From Rehmannia glutinosa (Eukaryota; Streptophyta; Magnoliopsida; Lamiales; Orobanchaceae), in assembly GCA_016081115.2 (NCBI GenBank), contig CM071930.1:43189335-43253334 (forward strand): 64,000 nucleotides of DNA, read 5' to 3'. The notes beneath the pieces were generated by a model, which saw nothing but the letters and a program-made list of their open reading frames with translations, was not told the origin of the DNA and did not search any database. The translations under genes were made by a program, and so were the position numbers. Shown here piece after piece: positions 22,801 through 34,856 of this stretch. How positions within the stretch are numbered: position 1 is the stretch's first letter; each line of letters starts with the position of its first letter.

Positions 22801-23068
22801 CGACCGGTCGCGCAGAGATAAGTTTAAAATAGAATTTCTGCGATTTTTACACAGGGGGACCGGTCAAAGGGGGGTTCGACCGGTCGCCCTTGATGTTGAC
22901 CGGTTGGGGTGTTTAAAATACGAAACAAAGAATACTGAACCAAAAGAGGGACTCCCAGGTACCGGTCGCCCAGGGGTCGACCGGTCGACCTTCCTCATAT
23001 TTTCTACGTCCCTTTTTCAGTTTCAAAACTCAACTCAGGTACGGGTTGCCCTATAGGGCGACCGGTCG
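22801..23068 (-). repeat. CGACCGGTCG palindrome cluster in U3 of B1 3' LTR
   Basis: Perfect copies at 22801-22810, 22877-22886, 22978-22987 and 23059-23068, with several one-base variants (for example near 22858, 22908 and 22960). The region stands out as CpG-rich in an AT-rich LTR and lies just upstream of the TATA box on the minus strand. Confidence 0.9.
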
Positions 23069-23251
23069 AGCCTGAAACAAATGTGTTGTCCAATTTTTTA
23101 TCGAAAATAAACTCCAAAAAATACTCCAAAAAATAGTAAAAACATTTTAAATCGATCGGAAGTATTTAGACAACATTTAGGGACATTGTTTTGGTTTAAA
23201 AACTCATTTGAACAAAATCATCAAAATCATGATAAAAACATTTATGTAACA

Positions 23252-24362
23252 AACTCCCCCTTTTTGATGATTACAAACCAAAACAATTTTCTCGAGGACG
23301 ATTTTGAAAACAAATAAATTTTCCGGTTTTACGAGTGAACTATCTGTTAAAAAAAACATTTTATACAAAGCTCCCCCTATCTATGAGCATATCAACAAGA
23401 GATATTGCATAAGCTAGAAGCACAAGCTATTACAAGCTTTAATAAGATGCACATAAACAACAAGTTAAGAAGCTCCCCCCGTCAAAATACTTATAATCTT
23501 TTGCAATTAAGTCCATAAAACAAGCCATGGACTAGGTATACTTGGCTTTAGGAAGCCATACCTTATAATCTTTTATTACGAAGAAATTGTTCAATGGTTG
23601 ATAAACCGTTTCTTTGATAAACCATTGAACAATTTAGGCTAAAAATCCAAAGAAAATGTGAGAAATGTATCATGAAGAGTTCATAAGCTCGTTTTATTTG
23701 CCAAGACATGATCTCAATAAGTATTTAAGAGTTTTGGAAGCAAGAGAATCATGTAGAAGTTGAAATTTTCATTGTGACATTTCATCGAACACTTTGTGGG
23801 TGTAAAAATTAAAAGAAGTTGTATAGAGCCCTTGTAAATGGATCAAGCCAAAAATTTTCATCACCAAATCATACCAAGCATCATACAATACAATATAATA
23901 ACTAAGCTCATCATGATCATAAGATAATTTCATCAAGAAATATACAAGAAAGCCACAAGCTCAAGGGTTCAACCCAATTGAGCAAAGAAAGGAAAATTCT
24001 TACCATTCGATCGGTAAAGATGAGCGATGATGATGATAAACATGCTATATAAGGTCCAAGATATGAATTGAATGCATGAAAACAAATTTTGAGTGAAATT
24101 TGTGTGATTTTGGCAAAGGGGACGAAAAATGGCAAAAATGGGTTAAAATGACTAAGGCATGAGACAGAACGGTTTTAATCCAAAATTTAGCTTAGGGCGA
24201 CCGATCGTGGTTGAGAGCGACCGGTCGACGTTGAGGGCGACCGGTTGCCCTCAACCTCATCAGCCCACTGTCTTGCCAGTTTTAATAAAATCCGAATTTT
24301 CAACCAAAAATCCAATTTTTCGCCCCTAAGTTTTAAAAACATGCAAAATGCAAACGTAAACC
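23252..24362 (-). other. 3' non-coding part of B1 with polypurine tracts
   Basis: No ORF. The polypurine tract AAAAAGGGGGAGTTT (minus strand, 23266-23252) abuts the 3' LTR. Similar GGGGGAG boxes lie at 23371-23380 and 23471-23480. Palindrome copies (24198, 24218-24227 and 24238) sit just after the pol stop. Confidence 0.75.
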
Positions 24363-27300
24363 TCATTCAATATGCATTATGCCTAACCGAGCTCGTATGG
24401 ACGCAAAAGTCTCGGAAGATAGCGGTTTTGTAAAAATGTCCGCCAATTGATCTTGAGATGGTACAAAAGATATCTCAATTTTTCGTTTAGAAACACAATC
24501 CCTTAGAAAATGATGTCGAATCTCAATATGTTTAGTACGGTTATGATGAACTGGGTTTTGAGCAATGTTTATAGCGGATATATTGTCACAAAAGATAGGA
24601 ACGTTTTCAAAAGAGCATTTGTAATCCGCTAAGGTTTGTTTCATCCAAAGAAGTTGAGTACAACAAAAGTCATGGAAATATATTCGGCTTCGGCCGTTGA
24701 AAGTGAAACACAATTTTGCTTCTTTGAAAACCAAGAAACTAGGCAATCGCCCAAAATTGACATGATCCGGAAGTACTTTTCCGATCATCAATAATTCCCG
24801 CATAATCCGAATCACTATAACCTTTAAGAGAAAAATTTTCATTCTTTGGATAGAATAAACCATATTGAATAGTGCCTTTCAAATATCGGAAAATCCTTTT
24901 AACGGCACTCATATGAGATTCTTTGGGATTGCTTTGAAAACGAGCAAATAGGCATACGACATGAAGAATGTCCGGTCTACTAGCGGTTAAATAAAGTAAA
25001 CTACCAATCATACCACGATACTTTGATTCATCCACGGACTTGCCTTTTTCATCTTTGTCAGTTTTGACATTTGTTGCCATGGGAGTAGAAACGGTTCTTC
25101 CTTCTTCAATGCCGAACTTTTTCAAAATTTCTTTTGTATATTTTGATTGCGAAATATATATGCCTTCTTGGCATTGCTTAATTTGGAGTCCAAGAAAGAA
25201 GTTGAGCTCCCCCATCATACTCATCTCAAATTCACCTTGCATCAACTTAGAGAATTTCTTGCACAAAGAATCATTAGTAGCACCAAAGGAAATATCATCA
25301 ACATAAATTTGCACAAGTAAGCAATCTTGCCCTTTTTCAAAAACAAAGAGAGTTGTATCAACTTTACCTCTTATAAAACCATTTTGCAAAAGAAAAGAGC
25401 TAAGTCTATCATACCATGCACGGGGTGCTTGCTTTAAACCATACAAGGCCTTTTTAAGTTTATAAACATCATTAGGCCTAGAAATATTTTCAAACCCCGG
25501 AGGTTGTTTTGCATAGACTTCTTCTTGAATAATACAAATTTAAGAAAGCGGATTTAACATCCATTTGGTAAAGTTTGAAATTTTTATAACAAGAATAGGC
25601 AAGTAAAATACGAATAGCTTCTAAACGTGCTACGTGTGCAAAAGTTTCATCATAGTCAATACCTTCTTCTTGACAATACCCATGAGCTACTAACCTTGCC
25701 TTATTTCGAACAATGTTGCCTTGATCATCAAGTTTGTTCCGGAATACCCATTTTGTACCAATAATAGTTTGAGATGGAGGACAAAGTACCAATTCCCATA
25801 CATCATTTCTTTCAAATTGATTCAACTCTTCTTGCATCTCTAAGAACCAATCCTCATCCTCAATAGCCTCCTTAGCATTTTTAGGCTCCTTTTGAGAAAT
25901 AAGAGCTTTCTCAGCAAATTTTCTCCGGGTCATCACTTTGTCAATGGGATCACCAATAATAAGATCTTTTGGGTGATCTCCCTTAAATTTCAATGCAACG
26001 GGAAGATCCGAAGTATCACCTCTATCTTCTTGAGGAATATTTGAAGTGGACGGTTGATCATTTGATGTAGATGGTTGATCATCAATTTGAACAATATGTT
26101 CAATAATATCCTCTTCATCACTTTCATCATTGGGTATTCTTTCAACACCCGAAGCTTCATTGAATTTGACATGGATGGATTCTTCAACAACCCCACTAGT
26201 CTTATTGTAAACCCAATATGCTTTGCTCTTTGTTGAATATCCCATAAATATCCCTTCATCGGCCTTAGGATCAAGTTTGTCCAATTGATCCTTGGTGTTC
26301 AAAATGAAGTATTTACAACCAAATATCTTGAAATAACTAATATTTAGAGTTCTACCTTTCCAAAGCTCATATGGAGTTTTATTCATTTTAGGACGAATAT
26401 AAACTCGATTAATAACATAGCAAGCGGTACTTACGGCTTCGGCCCAAAAATATTTTGGAAGTGAAAATTCATTGAGCATGGACCAACTCATGTCTTGTAG
26501 TGTCCGATTTTTCTTTTCGGCTACTCCATTTTGTTGAGGAGTCCTTGGAGCCGAAAAATTATGAGCATATCCCTTAGTTTCACAAAAGACTCTAAATTCA
26601 CCATCAAATTCTCCACCTCGATCGCTTCGAATAGACATAATAGTATCTTCCTTTTCATTCTCAATAAGTCTACACAATTTAACAAACTCATTAACGGCAT
26701 CGCTTTTATTGGTAAGAAAAAGAGCCCAAGTATATCTAGAAAAATCATCGACAATAACAAAAGTGTAATGTTTTCCACTTAGACTTGCCGTACCAATATC
26801 CCCATACAAATCAAGGTGAAGCAATTGTAGGGGTTTGGTTGTGGAAATTTCATTTTTGGGCTTAAAACTACTTTTAACTAATTTGTTCTGTTGACAAGTG
26901 TCACATAAGCCAAGATTTTCAAAATTCAATTTGGGTAGTCCTTTCACATGTTGGTTTTCGTAAATATTTTTCAAATTCTTGTATCCAACATGTCCAAGTC
27001 GCCTATGCCATAAACTAGTTAAATCATTATTGACGACTAAAGAAGAAACATTTGGACTAACCAAATCACTTTTACAAATTTTGTAAAGATTGCCTTTTCT
27101 ATTTGCTTCACAAATAATTTCACCATTTTTAAGTATAAGGCATTTTTCTTTATTGATGGAAACATCATAATTTGAATCACAAAGTTGGCTAACACTTATC
27201 AAATTAAACTTAAGTCCTTCTACTAAAAGAACATTACTAAGAGAGAAAGAAGAGTTACCAATTTCTCCATTTTCAAGAATTCTTCCTTTGCCATTACCGA

Positions 27301-27406
27301 ACATGACCATACCCTCTTCTTGGAGCTTGATGTTGGTAAAAAGTTCTCTCCTCCTGGTCATATGGCGTGAACATCCGCTGTCCACGAGCCATTTTGAATC
27401 TTCCAT
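24363..27406 (-). pseudogene. pol: Copia pol: protease, integrase, reverse transcriptase, RNase H (B1)
   Basis: Domains in order on the minus strand: protease (VDSGCSRHMT, near 27380), the integrase HHCC zinc site (LWHRRLGH to CDTCQQNK, near 26980-26890), the integrase core with D-D-E (LHLDLYGD, SDRGGEFDGEF, QQNGVAEKKNRTL), reverse transcriptase (IGTKWVFRNK, QMDVKSAFLN, MYGLKQAPRAWYDRL, QIYVDDISFG) and RNase H (YSDSDYAG, HNRTKHIEIRHHFLRD, DQLADIFTKPL). Frameshifts occur near 25540 (after SAFLN), near 24760 (after GSCQF) and near 24650. Otherwise all catalytic motifs are present. It is normally made as one polyprotein with gag and acts in the virus-like particle and nucleus. Confidence 0.93.
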
Positions 27407-29038
27407 TGTTGTTATAGCCCCTATTACCTATAAAAGAATTTCTTTTAGGTACCCTATAATTTTGGGGTCCATGGGGGTTAGTCTTGAGACCTTTGGGTCT
27501 CCAAACATGACTAGAGCTATTTCTCAATTTGCAACTATTAGCATAATGTCCAACTTTGCCACAATAAAAACAAGTAGGAGTATTAGAGCTACTAGCACGT
27601 ACAAAAGTCGGACCTTGGTTATTTTTCTTAATAACACTTTGAAATGGTTTATAACCAAGTCCCAATTTGGAATGCTCGCCTCTTTGTGCATCTAAAATTT
27701 TTGTAACTTTATCCGTGCTTATGTTAAAACGATGCACATCATTTTTCAAACATTCAAGATTTTTTGTGAGCAATTCTTTTTCGGTTTCAAGAGTATGAAC
27801 TTGAGTAAGAGTAATAGCATGAGCTTTATCAAGAGATTCATAAGAGGTAAATAAATTTTCTTTTTCAACCTTAAGCTCTTTATGCTCCTTTTTCAAATTT
27901 TTGTATTTAACAATTAAATTTTGAAACTCAATTTGCAATTCATCAAAATCACATTGCAAATCATCAACTATGTAGGAAGTAGAAGAATTAGAGCGTACCT
28001 CATTATTCTCATCGTCTATGGCCATGAGACCATGTTCGGTCTCTCCTTCTTCGTCGGTTGTTTCGAGTAGTTCATCCCACGTTTTGACCTCCGCATTTAG
28101 AGCCTTCTTTTTCGTGAAAGGCTTCTTTTTCTTTTGTTTCTCTTCATCGAGTTTTGGGCAATCGGCAATGAAGTGCCCGGGTTTTCCTCATTTAAAGCAA
28201 GCATTATCTCTCGGTTTTCTTGCTTTATTTTTATTCGCAATTTTTGCAAATTTTCGAACAAGTGCGGCCGTCTCTTCATCATCATCATCATTATCATAGT
28301 ATGCATTATTAGAAGAAGAAGCAAGACCTTTAGGAATATGTTGCATACCCGATTGATTGATGGTTGGTTTGGAATTTTTTCTCTCCTTGAGATAGACTTC
28401 ATATATGAGGAGGTTCCCGATGAGCTCGTCAAATTTGAGTGTCTCAAGATTTTGTGCCTCCGTGATTGCCGTCACCTTTTCGGACCATGAGCCGGGAAGA
28501 GCATTCAATACCTTAGTCACATTGTCTTCTTCGGAGATGACTTTACCGAGGGCCACAAGAGGATTGACAATATTGTCAAGCCTTTCCACCATCTTGGAGA
28601 TGCTTTCACCATCACGCATGTTAAAGTTTTCAAAGTCTTTAACAAGCATGGTCTTTCTTGCTTGCTTGACCTTCTTAGTCCCTTCATAAATTGTCTCCAA
28701 TTTTTCCCAAACCTCATGTGCCGACCTTATGCCTCTTATGCGATTATACTCGGTGGCGGTAAGAGAACAATGCAAAATATTTAAGGCCTTACTGTTTAGA
28801 GAGAAAACCTTTTTGTCGTTTTCATCGAACTCCTTGAAAGGTTTAGGAGCCGAGGTGCCATCCTCCGATTTCTTGGTTGGTTGATCAACTCCTTTAATGA
28901 CCACATTCCAAATGTCGAACCCGCACCCTTGTAGGAAGCACTCCATATGGTCTTTCCAAAATCCGTAGTTGTTGGCGTCGAATAGTGGTGGCTTGTTGGT
29001 GGAGCGCCGGTGGTGAGATAAGCATCATTTGTAGCCAT
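27294..29038 (-). pseudogene. gag: Copia gag, two zinc knuckles (B1)
   Basis: ATG at 29038 (MATNDAYLTTGAPP) directly downstream of the primer-binding site. A one-base shift near 28960-29000 changes to the frame opening with MECFLQGCGFDIWN. A UBN2-type capsid domain follows to about 28400, then an Asp/Glu run (near 28270), then a first CCHC knuckle in which the second Cys is a TGA stop (28188-28190). A coiled-coil-like Leu/Lys region (27970-27700) and a second knuckle CFYCGKVGHYANSC near 27560 follow. The end overlaps the start of the pol frame by about 110 bases. Confidence 0.88.
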
Positions 29039-29091
29039 GGATCTTTCCTCTTTACTCGGAACGAGCTAGCCAAAGAGTTTGGCTTTAATAC
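29039..29091 (-). other. B1 leader and inner half of its primer-binding site, with G1 TSD
   Basis: On the minus strand AGCCAAACTCTTTGGC lies just before the gag start. The plus-strand AATAC at 29087-29091 is the duplicated target of G1. The other half of the site (ending with LTR) resumes at 36332-36340. Confidence 0.8.
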
Positions 29092-30592
29092 TGATCGCGA
29101 ATTTCTTACCGCAAGCGTACGGTGTCAAGTTTTAGTATAGGTTTTGAAAGTAGGGTTATCGTCTCCACAGGGATTGCTATCGAATTTTATACTAAGTACT
29201 ATAATTAAAATAACTTAATTCTATCTAGAAATCGAAAAGAGATGATGATTGATTAAACTAAAAAAAAACTAAAATTAAGCAAATAAATGGTTCAGACAAT
29301 TTATCAAACACGTAGAAGATGAATTCTAGAGGGTTGATTTCACCTAGTTATCCCCTATGTTTTCAATCAAGTTTATTAATCACAAGTTATCAATCTATAA
29401 GCCAATATTCCTACCGTTTATCACTTCCTCTCTCGAGTGCCAAGTGATTCTAGGTTTCAATTTCTGATTTCGATATCTCTATAAAAATCATAAATTAAAC
29501 CCTAATGCGCTCAATGAATATTCTATCACAGGCTTCAAAAGATTCATAAATCTCTCGATTCTATGAAACCCTAGGTTGTGCTATTCTATGGCCAGGCGTT
29601 CAATTACCTCTCTCGAGCGTCAAATCAAACACGCCAAACAATCTAAATTATTGATCAGATAACCCAGATGCAATCAAATCAAATAGCACAAATAGATTAA
29701 TAAATATGCGAATTTCATAAACTAGAAATCAAAACATAGGTTCAAACGTAAGTTACATCAATCCCCTAGAAATATGAGTTTAGCTCATGTTGGATGTACA
29801 AAAATTCATGAAGAAATAATTATACATCGATAGGGTTCAACAAAGATACTAGAAAAATAATTTGGAATGATTAAGGAAGGAATCTTCTCTGTTTCCAGAA
29901 GGTAGATGCCTTCGAATCTCGTCCCGAACTCTTTCTCCTTGCTCAAAATCGTCCCTTGTGCTCTCCAAAATGTCCAACCCCTGTTTGTCCGTTCCTTGTT
30001 CTATTTATAGGCTTAAAACCCTAAACAATCCGTCCAAAAAGGCCCAAAAAGAACTCAGCGCACATTCAGGCCCATCGAGCGCGCTGCAGCGCTCCTATGT
30101 ATTGCCCAGTTTGCACGTCGCGTTGCTGCAGTGCTAGGATGGCGTGCAGCAATAAGGCTGATGCTCACGTCATTTACTTGCACTCCATCGCCGATCGCGA
30201 CAAAGCAGTTCTTTGCCATTGCTTATCACACTCATGCTTGCTCCGTGTCTTTGCCGCAGCCCATTGCCCATTGTCCCACCCCTTCGCTGCTGCAGCGCTG
30301 TCTCAAACGCATTTGTACCAATTTCGACCCCCCGCTGCAAGCGGCGCGGGTTTTTTTAGCTAAGGGCCGATCATGCTCGATATATTTCCGTTTTTAGCTC
30401 CTAAAATGCGATCTTCACCACCCAAACATGTTTTTAATCGTTTTTAATCAATTTCGGCATCCAAGACCTGTCCCGACTCTCAAACGACAACTAATGACAC
30501 AAACTCGACTCAAACGACGCTAAAATACTTGAAAACCCCGCAAAATCCTACTCTAGAATACTCAATACATTGGTATAAAAACCAACTTAACA
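29092..30592 (-). repeat. 3' LTR of G1
   Basis: Plus strand TGATCGCGAATTTC to CCAACTTAACA. TATA box (TATTTATA) at 30002-30009; a GC-rich palindrome-laden segment at about 30055-30355 lies upstream of it on the minus strand. Open frames at 30097-30397 are by-products of that GC-rich stretch. Confidence 0.92.
30055..30355 (-). repeat. GC-rich palindrome cluster in U3 of G1 3' LTR
   Basis: Repeated GCGC/GCAGC words such as GCGCGCTGCAGCGC, GCTGCAGCGC and CGCCGATCGCG in an otherwise AT-rich LTR. It is positioned right upstream of the TATA box and differs strongly from the same segment of the sister LTR (35815-36115). Confidence 0.7.
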
Positions 30593-32630
30593 AATACCCC
30601 CAAACTTAGACGTTTGCTTGTCCTCAAGCAATTACAGACTCTAAAAAACGACTAACAAGAAGAACACAAAAATGAAGAGATCGACTCAACAACCCAATCA
30701 CAAACTTCACAACCAAACTCATTCGTCAAATTTCGTTTTACTATCAGTCAAGCACGTATTTTCACAAAGTGATCATGAAGGTGGAATGTTCATGCCAACT
30801 CCGTTTTCATTATCCAGATAGACTCACGCAATCAAGTGTTTTCAAAATGATCCACTTTTTGAATATGGAGATGAGATGCTTACCGGACTCCATAGGCTTG
30901 TCTTTCACACTAATCTCCACTAATGTAGGCTAATATAACACAAGGATCAATAGGACTTTTAAAGCTTGTAATGTGGTCTTAAGGTAAGGTAGGAAAATAT
31001 AGGATTAAGTAGCTCAAATCATCCAAATACACAATTATCAATTCGAATCATCAATTAGCAACTACCTTTCACTTTTTGACATCCCCAATGTTTATGAACC
31101 TTCAATCCCGCTTTTTTTTTCTCTTTCATTTTTTTTTTTTTCTTTCTTTTTTTTTTTTTTTTTTGGGAACCCCCAAACTTATTCTTTTGCGTACATGGGG
31201 TCTCATATTTTCTTTTCTCGAGCAACTTCATTCAATTAAATTCACACCCTTCTCATCATACCCTCCTCAACTTCCAATATTTTTCTATACTTTGTGTGTA
31301 TGAGTGATGGGTAATTAGGATATTCACATTTAGGCTCGGGTATTAGATGGTTTGCCAAAGAAACGGGTTTATAAGGCTCAAAGGGGGACACTAGGGAAAA
31401 TATAATGCAAAGGTAGGCATTTTAGGCTCTGGCTTGTTCAAAGATGGCCTAAATCACTTCCTCAATGTTACTTCACCTAGGATTTCGCCTCGACTAGTGA
31501 TCAGACAAGTTCTAGAATCCGTTCATAAAGGAACCACTAAATTGCATAAATCATCCCCAAATAAATCAACAGAGTCAAGCACATAGATGGAATTAATGGA
31601 AAGAAGATTAAATCACAGTTCAACACATGCTCTCTTGACCGTTCAACTCATATTCAACAAATTCACTTAGTCATGCAGTTTCACAGTTTTACAAATGCCC
31701 CGACTCGACTCTAGACTCTTTTTTCTTTTTCTTTGTTTTTTTTTTTTGACTCCAGACCCGACTCGATGAATGAAAATAGACTGCACCCCCCCAAACTTAA
31801 AACGACATTGTCCCCAATGGAGAGGTGGGAAAAAGGACTTTCCTGGTAGCCGAGGAGCGAAGGCTCCTTAAGTCATGTGGTACTACTACGTGTAGGAGGT
31901 GTCTCGTATAAGCTCACAATGCATCCTAGCGCACGAGCCTGCGGGTGTTGTATGCCTCTGAGGTGTGGTCATGTTCTTCCCATTCGCCTTAGTCCAGTCC
32001 CTCTTTGGTTTCGCATTTTTTCAACCTAGCAAGGTAGACAAGAAAACAAAACTCGTGGAACCATGGAATTCGGTTATGGGTGAGAAATCGAAAATCAAAG
32101 CACATACATAATGTCCCCAAGTAGAAAATATAATGCCATGTCAAAAAGATAAGCATAGAAATGCAATATAGCACTAAACAATTTGAAACTATCATTGGGG
32201 CATTTCATCAAACACCTCATATGCATGAATTTGGGCAAAGATAGTGAATGCAATGGATAGCTCAATTCAATCCCAAAAATCAGCACCAAACCTAATTCTA
32301 GCATGAGCAACCAATCCACAATCCACAAATCAACAACAATTATCCTAGCACTGCTACAATCCAACCACACCAAAAATCATAAGATGGGGAAAATGGGGTG
32401 GGGTTTGGAAGTTGCAAACTTACCAAATAGTGAATGGATGAGATGAATATGGTGTGTGTAGTGTCATAATGCTCTTTTGTGAAGATGGAATGGGATATGT
32501 GGGATTTGCACAAATAAGAGGGGTGTGGTATGATGCAACTTACTACTCCTAAAAATGCAAAAATTCGAAAAAAACAAAAACAACTACTAAACTAAATTAA
32601 AACTAAGAAAGCAATAAAAGGGGCTTGGGT
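30593..32630 (-). other. non-coding internal region of G1
   Basis: The purine tract AGTTTGGGGGTATT (minus strand, 30612-30593) abuts the LTR as the plus-strand primer. The rest has no coding signal; it holds pyrimidine-rich tracts (31110-31165, 31718-31747) and a second AGTTTGGGGG-type box near 31790-31800. In related gypsy elements pol would lie here. Confidence 0.75.
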
Positions 32631-33420
32631 TGCCTCCCAAGAAGCGCTAAGTTTACTGATCTTGACGGACTATGTCGATTATCCTCAAGTTGGGGCTCCA
32701 ATAGGCATGTGATCCACATTTCCCTTAGAAACTTCCCAACCTCCAATGTCTTGAAATATTCCCAACCATCCGCTTACCATCCTTTAATTCAAATTTTAGC
32801 CTATTGGTTGGATGGATGGTGAATACAACTTTCTCTTGATTTACCCGCAATGTTAGCTCCCCGTTTCTACATCGATCAAAGCCCTTGCTTTGTGGCTAAA
32901 AATGGCCGCCCAAAGATTATAGGTATTTTCTTCTCCTCGTTCGCGTCCAACACTACAAAATCCACAGAAAAACAAATTTATTAATTCTTACCAAGACGTC
33001 TTCAATGATTCCCCACGGATAGGCGATGGATCGATCGTGAACTGCAAAGTGATGTTGGGCGGCTTCACCCCACCGAGCCCATACTTCGTCACATCGCTAG
33101 AGATATCGATTCACACTGGACCCAAGATCACAAAGTGGTTTCTCAAAGCAAACTCCTCCAATAGTACAAGGAATAGTGAAACTCCCCGGATCCTTCATTT
33201 TCTCGAGGTAGTTTACTCTGGACTATTGCACTACACTCCTCTGTCAGATAGACAGTTTCAAATTCTTCCAACTTCATTTTCTTGGATTCCACTGGTTTCG
33301 CATAAATAGGTGATTTTTCGGGAGAAGGCTGAATTTTTGCTTCCTTTTCCGCGTAAATTGCATTGCGGTGCTCTCTCGGATTAACCTCTCGTATCACTTG
33401 GGAACTTTCCTTTCTCACGC
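32631..33420 (-). pseudogene. gypsy gag-protease junction remnant (G1)
   Basis: Minus strand 33418-33143 contains LEEFETVYLTEECSAIVQSK followed by a decayed start of the aspartic protease (GEFHYSLYYWRSLL, compare the family GSFTIPCTIGG). Further down, LTLRVNQEKVVFTIHP (near 32850-32810) matches the end of the same domain. The catalytic DLGA-type motif is not visible. It is degraded but recognisable as plant gypsy. Confidence 0.7.
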
Positions 33421-33439
33421 AATGAATTCACTACTGTAG

Positions 33440-34700
33440 CCAATCGACCCATTTGTGTCTCGATCGACCTAATATGCGTCTCCATTGTGCTCATCTTAGT
33501 ATTCGAGCATCAATCTGCGCCTCACTCCTATTCATTCGATTCTGGTCTCTCCGATGAATGAGCCGATCATCTCCTCAAGCGATCGCTTTTTTCACCTCCG
33601 AGTGCATTGGAACCGGGATGGGTTTGGATAACCCGAGGTGGATTCAATACATTCTGTTGTTGCTATAAGAGAGATTCTCATGATTGCGAAGTCCCGGGTG
33701 GTAGTGAGTTGGTAATGAATTACCTCGGTTATTAAAATCTCGGTTATTCACATAATTGACTTGCTCGGCCTCGTGAGTGGCGGCTGCGTGAACGGCGGCG
33801 GGTGGGAGTGCGGCTTGTTGTGGTGTGCTACCGGTATTCATGATTGCCAATTATTTTGTCGGACTCGAGATTTGAGCCGCCAAAGCCGACATTGTATCAA
33901 CTCAAGAACACCGCAATCGGCCGGTGTTGTCCTCTCGGAGGGCCATTGATAGCTTTTTGTGGCCATTTCTTCAAGTAAAAGTAAGGCCTCGGTCGGTGTT
34001 TTAGCCATCAATGTACCTCCCGATGCCGCATCTAGTATCGTCCTCGTATGCCCATTCAGCCCATTGTAAAAATATTGAACCCTCTCGCCACCTGCATATC
34101 CATGTTGTGGGCATCTCCTCAACAGATCTTTAAATCGCTCCCAAGCTTCATATAACGGCTCAAAATCAATCTGTTGGAACCGGGCGATCTCGCTCTTCGA
34201 TTGGAGTGTCTTCTTTGGGAGGGAAGAATTTTGCTAAAAACTTTTGAGTCGATCATCCTTTCGTAATACTCCCAGGGGCGAACATCGAACCACCGCCGGC
34301 CTTATCCCGAAGTGAAAACGGAAAAGCCTCAATCGAATGGCCTCATCGGTCCACACCATTCATCTTGATGGTGTCGCAAATTTCCGGAAAGTGGCCGGAT
34401 GTGTATTCGGATCATCCACTGGACTCCCCCAAATCGATTCTCAAACCATGCTTATGAGGCCCGGTTTCAATTCAAATTATTTGCATTAATGGGCAGCGCA
34501 CAATTCCGGAGTAATTATGGTTCACAAAGGGGCGTAAAGTAATCCGGATTGCCCTTTCGTGAATTAGGTTGTGGTGGCATATTCGCAACCCGATTTCCGT
34601 TATTCTCATTGTCTACAACGCCTGCCCATTGCTCGATTCGTGCTCGCTTTGCTTTGCTCTTATTGCTCGAAGTGTCCGTTCAATTTCGGATCAAAAGGAA
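33440..34700 (-). pseudogene. Ty3/gypsy gag (G1)
   Basis: On the minus strand near 34200-34100: ARFQQIDFEPLYEAWERF, RRCPQHGYAGGERVQYFYNGL, then RTILDAASGGTLMAKTPTEA and LLLLEEMATKSYQWPSER, all hallmarks of plant gypsy gag. Downstream come Asn-rich stretches (YVNNRDFNNRGN). Stops and small deletions are frequent on both sides, so it is not functional. Confidence 0.82.
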
Positions 34701-34833
34701 GCAAATTAGTATTTTCAGAATCTCGCATAAACAAATAAATCAATGAGAAATACGAAATTATAACTCCTAAACTAGTCTAGATTAGTATTAAGACTACTTG
34801 GTAATAGTATTAGTTTAAAATAGGATAAAACAA

Positions 34834-34856
34834 TCCCCGAAAACGCGCAAAAAACT
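34834..34856 (-). other. degraded primer-binding site of G1
   Basis: Minus strand TTGCGCGTTTTCGGGGA just inside the LTR resembles the common plant gypsy site TGGCGCCGTTGCCGGGGA with changes. It establishes that the element reads on the minus strand. Confidence 0.6.

Larger units (their letters stand above)
21990..23251 (-). repeat. 3' LTR of B1
   Basis: Plus-strand reading TGTTAGTCCAAG at 21990 to TTTATGTAACA at 23251. It holds the hairpin array (22233-22403), the TATA box (TATTTATA, 22626-22633) and four perfect CGACCGGTCG palindromes (22801, 22877, 22978 and 23059). Confidence 0.92.

Noticed and set aside
24739..25446. A separate reverse transcriptase gene
   Set aside because: It continues the B1 polyprotein after a frameshift; domain order and neighbours show one pol.
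30097..30397. Open frames in the GC-rich part of the G1 LTRs (30097-30397, 35716-36186) as genes
   Set aside because: They lie in LTR U3, are antisense to the element, differ between the two LTRs and show no protein family character; GC-rich DNA simply lacks stops.
31110..31165. Poly-T tracts as a LINE or SINE tail
   Set aside because: They lie within the G1 internal region with no adjacent reverse transcriptase, Pol III boxes or own TSD.
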